Below are positions 8,384-17,900 of a DNA stretch of 64,000 bases, piece by piece (within the stretch, counting starts at the first letter, position 1; each line of letters begins with the position of its first letter). The stretch spans positions 80,472-144,471 of the forward strand of contig NZ_PVNP01000003.1 of assembly GCF_002993365.1 (NCBI RefSeq), read 5' to 3'. Below the pieces are notes generated by a model. The model saw nothing but the letters and a program-made list of their open reading frames with translations, did no database searches and was not told the origin of the DNA. A program made the position numbers and the translations under genes. The DNA comes from Marisediminitalea alba. Its GTDB lineage: Bacteria; Pseudomonadota; Gammaproteobacteria; Enterobacterales; Alteromonadaceae.

Positions 8384-9172
8384 TCAGTTTAAGACTGCCG
8401 GTATCTGCTCTTCCGGGCGCAGCGTTAACACTTCGTAACCATCGGCTGTCACGGCAATGGTATGTTCCCATTGTGCTGATAACTTTCGATCGCGGGTAAT
8501 CACCGTCCAGCCGTCTTTTTTCAGTTTGGTTTTATGGGTGCCCTGATTAATCATGGGCTCAATGGTAAACACCATGCCCTCGCGCAAAACCAGTCCGGTA
8601 CCGGGCGTTCCCACATGCAATATTTGTGGTTCTTCATGCATTTCGCGGCCGATGCCATGACCGCAATATTCTCTTACCACGCTGTAACCATGTTGCTCGG
8701 CATGCCGCTGTACGGCGTCACCGATATCGCCAATACGGGCTCCGGGCTTAACCGATTCGATGCCTTTCCACATGGCTTCGTAGGTGACTTTTACCAGCCG
8801 GTGTGCCAGTGGTGAAACTTCACCTATACAATACATTTTGCTGCTATCAGCAATGTAGCCATTCTTTTCCAGGGTGATGTCCAGATTAACAATATCCCCT
8901 TTGCGCAGGGCTTTGGCCGCCGACGGTACGCCGTGGCAGATAACCTCGTTCACAGAGGTATTTAAAGCGTATTCATAACCATACTGCCCTTTACTGGCAG
9001 GCCGGCTTTTAAGCGTATCAACAATATAGTGCTCCACAAATTCGTTGATCGCCAAAGTGGTTACACCGGCAGCAACAAATTCATCCAGCGCACCAAACAC
9101 ACGCGCCAATAACTGACCGGCCTCGCGCATTAATGCCACTTCCTGTGGCGTTTTAACTATCACGCTACTCAT
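8384..9172 (-). CDS. map: Methionine aminopeptidase type I
   Basis: A 262-aa cytoplasmic enzyme that removes the initiator methionine from nascent proteins. The metal ligands of the pita-bread fold are visible: LDITLEKNGYIADSSK (the first aspartate has the usual second one as D of ADSS), GHGIGREMHEEP (histidine), FTIEPMI (glutamate) and AQWEHTIAVT (glutamate). The length is typical. The start ATG overlaps the stop of the upstream ParD-like gene by 8 bases (ATGAGTAG), so the two are translationally coupled. This is likely an accessory second map copy, because the main map gene usually sits beside rpsB-tsf; that is inference. Confidence 0.93.
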   Translation of the reverse strand: MSSVIVKTPQEVALMREAGQLLARVFGALDEFVAAGVTTLAINEFVEHYIVDTLKSRPASKGQYGYEYALNTSVNEVICHGVPSAAKALRKGDIVNLDITLEKNGYIADSSKMYCIGEVSPLAHRLVKVTYEAMWKGIESVKPGARIGDIGDAVQRHAEQHGYSVVREYCGHGIGREMHEEPQILHVGTPGTGLVLREGMVFTIEPMINQGTHKTKLKKDGWTVITRDRKLSAQWEHTIAVTADGYEVLTLRPEEQIPAVLN

Positions 9173-9371
9173 TAACCAGTCGGACCTTGTTGATTTTTTG
9201 CCGATGCATCTCCTGCTCCAGAATTTGTTCGTAAGTCAGCGAAGGGTTTTGTTCTGCTAACCGACCGATTTTCATCCAGAACTCGGCCTGAGAATTCATT
9301 GAGCGCTCCATCACCACGCTGTGCTTGCGCACCTCTTCGTGCAATTGATCAGAGATTTTTACGATGCCCAT
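9165..9371 (-). CDS. ParD-like small protein upstream of map
   Basis: A 68-aa protein (MGIVKISDQLHEEVRKHSVV) resembling the ParD-like family annotated as a toxin-antitoxin antitoxin, with a ribbon-helix-helix style N-terminus. I chose ATG 9371 because AGGGTGAG lies six bases upstream; a GTG at 9380 would fall inside that ribosome site. No toxin gene is next to it. Its partner in the operon is map, whose start it overlaps. In other gammaproteobacteria this pairing with a methionine aminopeptidase recurs, so the name antitoxin may be misleading. Function unknown. Confidence 0.75.
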   Translation of the reverse strand: MGIVKISDQLHEEVRKHSVVMERSMNSQAEFWMKIGRLAEQNPSLTYEQILEQEMHRQKINKVRLVNE

Positions 9372-9447
9372 CAGACTCACCCTAAACGCTATATAAAACT
9401 ACATATTGCTACACTATATCTTCAACCGGATAACCATGCAAAAAAAA

Positions 9448-9471
9448 GCCCGCGGCCGGAAGGCTGCGGGC
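9448..9471 (-). terminator. Rho-independent terminator of dps
   Basis: A 10-bp stem (GCCCGCGGCC / GGCTGCGGGC, one G-T pair) has a GGAA loop. On the minus strand a run of T follows (complement of the A run at 9440-9447). Confidence 0.85.
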
Positions 9472-9518
9472 AAAATGGGAAGTTACACACATGAAGAAAG
9501 AAATGTTACAAGCTACTG

Positions 9519-10031
9519 CTAGCTTTTAAGTTCACCGCTCGCTGATTCAATATGCGCGCGGACAAACCACTGGAACTGCTCCAGTTGGGCTAACTGACCG
9601 GTTACCATATCTTCAGATACCGGGTCGAGTTCACTCAGGGTATCAATGGCCTTACGATGGTCTTCGTTGACACCATTATACACTTTGTCCAGCGCAGTCA
9701 GATGGTCTGTCACCAAGCCCTTACCTACTGAATAATCGTCCCAGCGACGACGTTCTACAATCGATTTTGGCGTACCTACCGGTACACCTCCAAGGGTGGC
9801 AATACGCTCGGCAATGGTGTCGGTCATTTCACGCACTGCTTCCACCTGTGGGTCAAGCATTTCATGCACACCAATAAAGTTCGGTCCTACCACATTCCAG
9901 TGAATGTGCTTAAGCGTAAGCTGTAAATCAATCAAGGCGACCATACGGTCATCAAGCACAGAGATAGCATCTTTTGCTGCATTGTCTTTAATGCCCGGGG
10001 CGGTAAATTCTGCAATTTTTACGTTGCTCAT
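9519..10031 (-). CDS. dps: Dps family ferritin-like DNA-protection protein
   Basis: This 170-aa protein is a Dps miniferritin: dodecamers oxidise ferrous iron with peroxide, store ferric iron and protect DNA in starvation. The inter-subunit ferroxidase residues are visible in TLKHIHWNVVGPNFIGVHEMLD (H, H, D region) and AVREMTDTIAERI (E, D). The C-terminal helix ends with WFVRAHIE. The length and the start match the family, and AGGAGG lies just upstream of ATG 10031. The gene stands alone with its own terminator. A small perfect palindrome sits about 32-44 bases upstream of the start. Confidence 0.94.
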   Translation of the reverse strand: MSNVKIAEFTAPGIKDNAAKDAISVLDDRMVALIDLQLTLKHIHWNVVGPNFIGVHEMLDPQVEAVREMTDTIAERIATLGGVPVGTPKSIVERRRWDDYSVGKGLVTDHLTALDKVYNGVNEDHRKAIDTLSELDPVSEDMVTGQLAQLEQFQWFVRAHIESASGELKS

Positions 10032-10062
10032 AATTCCTCCTGCTCGTTAAAAGTCGTAAGGC

Positions 10063-10075
10063 TGATACGGTATCA
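10063..10075. promoter_or_regulatory. 13-bp palindrome upstream of dps
   Basis: TGATAC-G-GTATCA is a perfect palindrome 32 bases upstream of the dps start. It could be an operator or overlap a promoter. The regulator is unknown. The rest of the 10032-10394 gap between dps and gor shows no further gene or clear element. Confidence 0.3.
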
Positions 10076-10394
10076 ACCTTTCAAATTCGTACGATTAAGA
10101 GGTTGCATAGCCTGTGCCGGATTGCCGCCAAAGGCCTTAATCCCCGCCATACCTGGCTTTCAACGCCACCAGCCAAAGTGTAGAGCCCTCATTACCATGC
10201 GTTCATAGAGGTAAATAATGCATGCGCCTGTAAATTCTTCAGAGCACTAGCCCTGCTGAAAGTAAATAATCCCATAGCGGGTCTTTAAGGTAACCCTGGG
10301 CGACTGACTCGCTGCCTGTCATGCACAGAGTAAGTTTGTCCGGCTATACGAAATCATGCACAATAGCAGCACTACAATGACGAGAGAATTTGCG

Positions 10395-11741
10395 ATGCAA
10401 GAGTTTGACTATATCTGTATTGGCGGCGGCAGTGGCGGCATTGCCTCGGCCAACCGGGCAGCAAAACACGGCAAGAAAGTCCTGCTTATTGAAGCAAAAG
10501 CAGTGGGCGGTACCTGTGTAAATGTGGGCTGTGTGCCGAAAAAAGCTATGTGGTACGGCGCTCAGGTAGCAGAAGCCATTCACAAGTACGGGCCGGATTA
10601 CGGCTTTGATGTAACAGTAAATAAATTTGACTGGTCTACGCTGGTTAAGAACCGTCAGGCGTACATATCTCGCATTCATGCCTCTTACGACCGGGTGCTG
10701 GGCAACAATCAGGTAACCCTGCTCAAAGGTTATGCAAAATTCGTTAACAACACTACCGTGGAAGTCGACGGTGAACAGTACACTGCCCCGCATATTCTTA
10801 TCGCAACCGGCGGTAAGCCTTTCCGCCCGGATATCCCCGGCGCAGAGTACGGTATTGACTCAGACGGTTTCTTCGAGCTCGACGAGCAGCCAAGACGTGT
10901 TGCCGTAGTAGGCGGTGGTTATATAGGTGTGGAACTGGCTGGCGTGCTGCACGCGCTGGGCAGTGAAACCCACTCTATCCTGCGTCAGGAATTACCGTTA
11001 CGCGGCTTCGATGCCATGTTGCAGGAAACGCTTAAGACCCTGATGCTCGAAGAAGGCATCGATATTCACGAAAAAACCGAAATCAAACAAGTTACCAAAC
11101 TGGACAACGGCGATCTGGAACTGACGTTAACCGATGGCAATACGCTTACCGTTGACTGCCTGATCTGGGCCACCGGCCGCAAGCCAAATACCGCAACAAT
11201 TGGCCTGGATAACACCGACGTTGAAATGCGCCACAACGGGCAGATAGTGGTCGATAAGTTTCAGAATACTAACGTTGAGGGCATTTATGCGGTGGGCGAT
11301 ATTACCGGCCAGCCTGAATTAACCCCGGTGGCGGTTAAAGCCGGGCGGATGTTGAGCGAGCGCCTGTTTAACGGCCAGACCAACGCCCATCTCGACTACG
11401 ATCTGGTGCCTACCGTGGTCTTCAGCCACCCGCCAATTGGTACCATCGGTATGACCGAAAGCGAGGCAGAAGCTAAGTTTGGTAAAGATAACCTGACCAT
11501 TTACCGTTCTAACTTTGCGGCCATGTATACCGCTGTTACCCATCATCGCCAGCTCACCAGTATGAAGCTTATCTGTGCCGGTGAAGAGCAGAAGGTAGTA
11601 GGTTTACACGGCATAGGTTATGCCATGGACGAAATCCTGCAAGGCTTTGGCGTGGCTATTAAAATGGGCGCAACCAAAGCTGACTTTGACGCCTGTATTG
11701 CCATTCACCCCACCAGCGCCGAAGAATACGTTACGATGTAA
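10395..11741 (+). CDS. gor: Glutathione-disulfide reductase
   Basis: A 448-aa flavoprotein reducing oxidised glutathione with NADPH in the cytoplasm. Visible are the FAD-binding IGGGSGG near the N-terminus, the redox-active disulfide in GGTCVNVGCVPKK, the NADPH Rossmann motif VVGGGYIGVELAG, the second FAD motif YAVGDIT, and the C-terminal HPTSAEE with the catalytic base histidine and glutamate. The frame is open from 10356, but MQEFDYICIGGG at 10395 matches the usual N-terminus and has GAGAG eight bases upstream. It is monocistronic and followed by a strong terminator. Confidence 0.95.
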   Translation: MQEFDYICIGGGSGGIASANRAAKHGKKVLLIEAKAVGGTCVNVGCVPKKAMWYGAQVAEAIHKYGPDYGFDVTVNKFDWSTLVKNRQAYISRIHASYDRVLGNNQVTLLKGYAKFVNNTTVEVDGEQYTAPHILIATGGKPFRPDIPGAEYGIDSDGFFELDEQPRRVAVVGGGYIGVELAGVLHALGSETHSILRQELPLRGFDAMLQETLKTLMLEEGIDIHEKTEIKQVTKLDNGDLELTLTDGNTLTVDCLIWATGRKPNTATIGLDNTDVEMRHNGQIVVDKFQNTNVEGIYAVGDITGQPELTPVAVKAGRMLSERLFNGQTNAHLDYDLVPTVVFSHPPIGTIGMTESEAEAKFGKDNLTIYRSNFAAMYTAVTHHRQLTSMKLICAGEEQKVVGLHGIGYAMDEILQGFGVAIKMGATKADFDACIAIHPTSAEEYVTM

Positions 11742-11755
11742 TACAAAGCCCGGGA

Positions 11756-11776
11756 GAGTAAACGTCACGTTTACTC
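11756..11776. repeat. Perfect short inverted repeat after gor
   Basis: GAGTAAACG-TCA-CGTTTACTC lies just after the gor stop and before the terminator. It may form a hairpin protecting the mRNA end or be a protein-binding site. Confidence 0.5.
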
Positions 11777-11791
11777 ACTCATAAAATAAAT

Positions 11792-11824
11792 AAAGCTGAC
11801 CTTCAGTTTCTGTTGGTCAGCTTT
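11792..11824 (+). terminator. Rho-independent terminator of gor
   Basis: AAAGCTGACC / GGTCAGCTTT form a perfect 10-bp stem followed by TTT on the plus strand, with A-rich sequence on the other side. Confidence 0.85.
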
Positions 11825-11910
11825 TTTATTGGTAATTGTTGATTACGCGCTATCTGAATCAACACTTTACGCTACGTTTGGTGAGAAGTTTACGTATCGG
11901 GCAAACAGCT

Positions 11911-13005
11911 TTAGCACTGCAAATAAGTAATATAAGTATCCTGCTGCCGATAAATATTAGTCACTTCGGTTCGTCCGTCCGGATAGACTGTAGTGATCAC
12001 TTCCACAACGACCCAATCAGTGTTAACAAATGTCGTCGGCTCGCATTGTTTTGGTATATCTTTTGAGGAAGCTACCCTCTTAGCTTCCCGAAGACTACTT
12101 TGTGAAGAAGTACCTTGACTCTCAGCTTGAGTAAACGTTCTGTTTTCGCTGGTTCTTGACGCGTCTTTGTTTAATACTATTTCAACCACCCCTTCTTTTA
12201 CCGTAACATCTACTACTAACACAGACCCATCCGCGTATTCAATTTTTACTCTAAAGGTAGAGAGGTTCTTAAGTGAAGATAATTCCATATTTAATGGACT
12301 AATAAAGTTAATGACACCTTCAAGCTTAGTTACTGCTGATATAAAGGCGTGGAAACCAGCATCATTGACGACAGCGTTATCAATATCTGTATTTAGGGAA
12401 CCGGCACAATTGACGTCTGTACTGGTATAGTCAAGTGCGGTTAAACACTGTTCAACAGTGTTTTCCACTCTTGTTGAGGCACTCTGTCCCGTTGCATCTG
12501 TAACGTTCCCGTACTCGTCCATTTCCAGCGTAAACTTTTTAACTATCGACTGCCTGAGTTCTGCGATTTCGGCAAGTGTTTCAGTGGCTTCAACTTCGTG
12601 GTTGGTAGGCTGTATTTCAACAGCTGTTTTATTACCGGGCATGACGAGGTTACCCATTGGGTCATAAACATTTGGGTGTATGGTAATTTCGTACTTTACC
12701 GTTTGTTTATTATCAACATCAAAGAAAGTGAAATAATCAGTTTTACTTTGATAGGCTATATCATCGCCAATACACATTGGGCCCGACGATTCGCATTCGG
12801 TCGTTTCAGAATGCAAGTAACTCATTGACAGGGCGTGATTGGTAAAATTTTGTGGGCAGGCGGTAAAATCGCTGCTAAGAGTGGTAGCACATATCTCCCC
12901 TCTTTCAACCCCCAGGGAATTAGCTTGGGTATGCAGCGAATAAGCAGAAACGAAAAACGTAACGACTGAAATTAAAGCAGTTTTTATAAAATATTGTAAA
13001 TCCAT
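11911..13005 (-). CDS. Secreted protein of unknown function
   Basis: I do not recognise this 364-aa protein. It starts with a signal peptide (about 1-29, hydrophobic ALISVVTFFVSAY, then TQANS). The mature part has eight cysteines spread over its length, which suggests disulfides and an exported location. Segments such as NKQTVKYEITIHPNVYDPMG and FRVKIEYADGSVLVVDVTVK look like beta strands. A serine/threonine-rich region near 290-320 may be a linker. The codon use and lower GC differ somewhat from the neighbours, possibly a recent gain. The start lies in a tandem octamer repeat, and no clear ribosome site precedes it. Confidence 0.7.
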   Translation of the reverse strand: MDLQYFIKTALISVVTFFVSAYSLHTQANSLGVERGEICATTLSSDFTACPQNFTNHALSMSYLHSETTECESSGPMCIGDDIAYQSKTDYFTFFDVDNKQTVKYEITIHPNVYDPMGNLVMPGNKTAVEIQPTNHEVEATETLAEIAELRQSIVKKFTLEMDEYGNVTDATGQSASTRVENTVEQCLTALDYTSTDVNCAGSLNTDIDNAVVNDAGFHAFISAVTKLEGVINFISPLNMELSSLKNLSTFRVKIEYADGSVLVVDVTVKEGVVEIVLNKDASRTSENRTFTQAESQGTSSQSSLREAKRVASSKDIPKQCEPTTFVNTDWVVVEVITTVYPDGRTEVTNIYRQQDTYITYLQC

Positions 13006-13024
13006 TAATCCATTAATCCATTTT
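13001..13024. repeat. Tandem octamer repeat at a start codon
   Basis: TCCATTAA occurs twice and TCCATTTT once in direct succession. On the minus strand this places ATGGATTA repeats over the start of the secreted protein gene and creates two tiny upstream frames (Met-Asp-stop) with TAATG junctions. The rest of the 13025-13277 gap shows nothing definite. Confidence 0.6.
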
Positions 13025-13277
13025 GTTCAATGCTAGCCCCCATTGACTAGCAACATAAAAATAACATATTCAGTAAGCTGGTTCAAACAAGCGGCCTTTT
13101 CTCCGAGTAAACGATGCGTCAATAAATGTGTGCTCAAGAACACCCTGTAGCCCTATTAAGTTGCTGTTTAATGCTGATATAAACTGGCAGGCAGATTCAT
13201 CAACCTCGTACTATAGTTAACTGACAGCAACTTTATTTGTTTATCGGTTCTGACAGTGGCAACGAGGTAACCTCACA

Positions 13278-14807
13278 ATGCTCAGTGACGAATTACTTTT
13301 TACTAACGATGACAAAACCGATCTCGAAGAAGAGCTATTAGCGGCCTGGACAGTGCTGGTAGTTGATGACGAGCCGGAAGTGCATGCGGTCACCCGTATG
13401 GTGTTGGCCGATTTTGTGTTTGAGCAACGCCCGGTGAACATTATCACCGCCAGCAGTGCCGCTGAAGCCCGTGATATCTTGCTTGCCGATAAACATAACG
13501 CCATTGCAGTAGCGATTATTGATGTAGTAATGGAAACTACCCAGGCTGGTCTTGAACTGGTGCGCTGGGTCCGCGAGACGCTAAGAAATCATTTGATCAG
13601 GCTGATCCTGCGTACAGGTCAGCCCGGCGAAGCGCCGGAAGAAAGGGTGATCCGCGATTACGACATCAACGATTATAAAAACAAAACCGAGCTTACCGCC
13701 ATGCGCCTGACAACCAGCATGTATGCGGCGCTGCGGGCATACCGGGATATTCGCCTGATTGAGCGTCACCGACAAGGGCTGGAGAAAATTATCAGCGCCA
13801 CCACCGAATTTATCGAGTGCGATACTCTCCCGCAATTTGCCTCCGCTATCTTAAAACAAATATCCGTACTGCTGGCAATCGAGACGTCCGCTATTATTTG
13901 CTGCGCCATAACCCGCGACGTAAAAAGTGGCAATCAGTATAAAATTCTGGCCACCAACTTTCAGAGCAAGTCTTTATCAACCATCCCGGCGAAGGTACAA
14001 ACCCGCATCGAAGAAGCGTTAAACCAGCACAGTAATATTCAGGGCAACGATTACTTTGTGAGTTACTTTACTACCCGCAGGGGCATGGAAAATGTGCTTT
14101 ACGTAGCGAAAAATGAGCCGCTGGAGCCTGTCCAGCATCATTTGCTTTCTTTTTTTGCTCACAATATCGCGGTTTCCCACGAAAACCTCAAGTTGCGTGA
14201 AGTGATCCGGGACTCGCAACGTGAACTGTCGTACATTATTGGCGAGGCGGTGGAGCTCAGGTCTAAGGAAACCGGTTCACATGTGCGTCGGGTAGCACAT
14301 ATCAGCGCCCTGCTGGCCAGGCAGTACGGCTTACCCGACAGCGAAGCCGAAATGATAAAACTGGCATCGCCGCTGCACGACGTTGGCAAAGTCGCCATCC
14401 CGGATCTAATTTTAAACAAGCCCGGGCCACACACTGATGAAGAGCGGCAGATAATGCAAACCCATGCCAAAGCAGGGTTCGACATGCTACGCAAAAGTAC
14501 CAACCCGATTTTGCAGCTTGGCGCTACTATTGCCCATGAGCATCATGAATGCTGGGACGGCAGCGGTTATCCTAATGGACTCGTCAAAAATGCCATTTCT
14601 GTTGCCGGACGCATAGTGGCAATTGCCGATGTGTTTGACGCGCTGGGCAGTTCACGTTGCTATAAAAGTTCCTGGTCTGAAACACGAATTCGTGAATACT
14701 TCAATGAACAACGTGGCAAACAATTTGATCCCAGGCTGGTTGATTTGTTACTGGCAAACTTTACCACTTTCGCAGCCATCCGCGGCCAATTCCCCGACCC
14801 GCAATAA
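13278..14807 (+). CDS. Response regulator with HD-GYP c-di-GMP phosphodiesterase domain
   Basis: This 509-aa protein has a receiver (about 25-155, acceptor in AVAIIDVVMETT, lysine in DYKNKTEL), a middle GAF-like DUF3369 domain (about 160-325) and a C-terminal HD-GYP domain (about 330-505). The catalytic motifs are complete: ASPLHDVGKVAIPD, HAKAGFDML, EHHECWDGSGYPNGL and GRIVAIADVFDAL. HD-GYP enzymes hydrolyse c-di-GMP to GMP or pGpG. It stands alone, with no kinase gene adjacent, so its partner kinase is elsewhere. Confidence 0.93.
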   Translation: MLSDELLFTNDDKTDLEEELLAAWTVLVVDDEPEVHAVTRMVLADFVFEQRPVNIITASSAAEARDILLADKHNAIAVAIIDVVMETTQAGLELVRWVRETLRNHLIRLILRTGQPGEAPEERVIRDYDINDYKNKTELTAMRLTTSMYAALRAYRDIRLIERHRQGLEKIISATTEFIECDTLPQFASAILKQISVLLAIETSAIICCAITRDVKSGNQYKILATNFQSKSLSTIPAKVQTRIEEALNQHSNIQGNDYFVSYFTTRRGMENVLYVAKNEPLEPVQHHLLSFFAHNIAVSHENLKLREVIRDSQRELSYIIGEAVELRSKETGSHVRRVAHISALLARQYGLPDSEAEMIKLASPLHDVGKVAIPDLILNKPGPHTDEERQIMQTHAKAGFDMLRKSTNPILQLGATIAHEHHECWDGSGYPNGLVKNAISVAGRIVAIADVFDALGSSRCYKSSWSETRIREYFNEQRGKQFDPRLVDLLLANFTTFAAIRGQFPDPQ

Positions 14808-14957
14808 GCTCTGCGGTGTATGCCGCAAACTAATCCGATGAACTGCAACACCTCAAACTAAACATACTTTATACTGACCGTTAACAATCCAGGGAAGATT
14901 GCTTTTGCTGCGGGCTCAGTCCCCGCCATGACAACAAAAAAGACGTAGAGAATAACA

Positions 14958-17900
14958 ATGAAGCTAACGACAAATCAGCACACCCCTAAGCAAAAATTAA
15001 CCTTATTAGGTGCTTCGGTATTGACCTCACTTTGTCTGCTCAGCGCTCCGCTGGCAGCACAAGAAGGTGATATAGAAAAAAAGTGGGAAGTGACTAACCC
15101 ACCGTACCCTTTGCACGATGTTACCATTAACACCACCGAAACTACCTGGTCGAGCCTGGACGTAGCGCCTGATGGCGAATACTTCCTGTTCGACATGCTC
15201 GGCGACATTTATAAAGCTGACCTCGACGGCGGCAACGCTACGCCATTAACCCAGGATTTCGCCTGGAATATTCACCCGGCCATCTCGCCCGATGGCAGCA
15301 AGATTGCGTTTATCTCAGATCGTGGCGGCGTGTCGAACGTGTGGGTAATGGATGCCAACGGTGAAAACCTGCGCCAGGTAACCAAAGAGAAAAACAACAC
15401 TATCCACTCACCTAAATGGAGCCCGGATGGCGAATATATTGTGGTGACCAAAGGCATTACCTCTACCCGCAGTATCCCGGCCGGCGAAATCTGGATTTAT
15501 CACCATTTTGGCGGTAGCGGTCTGCCGATTAAAGAGCGGGTATCCGGTAAACGTGAGCAAAACAACATTACCGATCCGGTGTTCTCTCACGATGGCAACT
15601 ATATTTACTATACCCAGAGTACCTCTGGCGGTTACCGCTTCGACTATAATCGCGATCCGCTGGAAGGCATTTTTGCCATTACCCGCTTTGATCGCACTAC
15701 CGGTGAAGAAGACCGCGTTATCTCCGGTACTGGCGGCGCCGTGGTACCAACCCCTTCACCAGACGGTAAGTACATTGCTTTTCTACGTCGGGTGAAGTAC
15801 GACACCGCGCTGTTCATTAAAGACCTTGCCACCGGTGAAGAAACGCTGCTCACCCGCGATATGGAGCGCGATATGCAGGAAGGCTTTGGTGTAGAAGGTT
15901 ACTATGCCTACTTTGACTGGACACCTGACAGCAAAGCGATTGTGTACTGGGCCGGCGGAAAGTTTCATAAGCTCAATGTAAAAGATCAATCGGCAGACAC
16001 CATCGATATCGCCGTTGAGGCCAAACTGCAATACGCCGATGCATTGCGTTTTGATGTAGACGTGGCACCGGATACCTTTAACGTAAAAATGATCCGCTGG
16101 TCGCAAAAATCGCCGGGCGGTAAATCTGTGCTGTTTCAGGCGCTGGGCAAACTGTACGTTAAAGATTTAAAAAGTGGCAAAGCGAAACGCCTCACCCGTC
16201 AGGATGAGCATGATGAATACTACCCACGCTATTCTGCCGACGGTAAGCGCATTATCTACACTACCTGGAACGACCAGAAGTTAGGTGATGTTCGCATCGT
16301 CTCTGCCCGTGGTGGTAAGGGCAAAGTCATAACCCCTGAGCCGGGGCACTACATAGAGCCGGCGTTTTCACCCGATGGCGAGTTAGTGACCTACCGTAAA
16401 TTTACCGGCGGCTACCTGCTTGACCCGAAGTATTCGGTAGAGCCAGGCTTATACGTGATGGACCTGGATAAAGGCGAACCGAAAAAGGTCACCAATTCAG
16501 GTATGCAGCCCCACTTTGCCGGCGACAATGAGCGCCTGTTCTTTACCGAACGCAGTTACGATTCTCCTTACGGCGCCACCCAACTGGCCAGTGTAAACCT
16601 GCATGGCGACGACCATCGGGTGCATTTATACGGCGCCGACAAGGTAGCGGAATACCGCCTGTCGCCGGATCGTAAATGGGTTGCATTTGTTCATCAGTTT
16701 AATACCTACGTTACGCCATACGTAGACAACGGTAAGAAAGTGACAATTGGCCCGAATATGTCTTCTCTGCCGGTGACTCAGCTGTCTGATCGCGCCGGAG
16801 AGTACCTCACGTGGGCGCCGGATAGCAGCAGTGTAGGCTGGTTCCATGGCCCCTACTATTTTGAGCGTAAGCTGGAAGACGCGTTTGCCTTTGCCGGTGG
16901 TAAATCGGCCGATGAACTGCCGGATCCGCTCTCTGAAGGCCTCGATTTGAGCTTCACCGCCACCAGCGACAAGCCCAGCGGTTATAAGGCGCTCGTAGGT
17001 GGTACCGTGGTCACCATGCGCGATGCCGACAATACCAGGGAAGTTATCGAAGACGGTGTGGTGCTGATCCTGGATAACCGCATTGCCGCGGTAGGTAAGC
17101 GCGGCGACGTGGATATCCCCGGCGACGCTATGCTTATTGATGCCTCAGGTAAAACCGTTCTGCCCGGGTTAGTGGATACCCACGCCCACGGCGGACAGGG
17201 TCGCAGTGAGATCATTCCGCAGCAAAACTGGATGCAGTATTCTAACCTGTCGTTTGGCGTGACCACCATTCACGATCCGTCTAACGATACCACTGAGATC
17301 TTTGCTGCTTCCGAGCTTCAACGTGCAGGTGAACGCGTCGCACCGCGCATCTATTCTACCGGTACTATTTTGTATGGCGCGGAAGGTATCGGCTATAAGG
17401 CACAAATTAACAACTACGACGATGCGTACTTCCATGTTCAGCGCCTGAAAGACAGCGGTGCTATTTCGGTGAAAAGCTATAACCAGCCGCGTCGGGATCA
17501 GCGTCAGCAAGTACTTTGGGCTGCTAGAAATCAGCAAATGATGGTGGTACCGGAAGGCGGTGGTAAGTTCCAGCAAAACCTCACCATGCTGGTTGACGGC
17601 CATACCGGCCTTGAGCATTCACTACCCATTGCCCGTGGCTACGACGACCTCACCCAGCTATGGAAAGCCACTGATTTTGGTTACACGCCAACCTTTGTGG
17701 TGTCTTACGGTGGCCTGATGGGTGAAGAGTACTGGTACGATCGCACCGAAGTGTGGAATAACGAACGCTTACTGCGTTATGTGCCTTCTACTAGGCTGGA
17801 TGCCCGTGCCATTCGCCGCCCTACCGCGCCGGATGATCAGTACAACCATGTGAATGTGGCTGAATACGCTAAAGAGCTGCGCGATAATGGCGTAAGTGTA

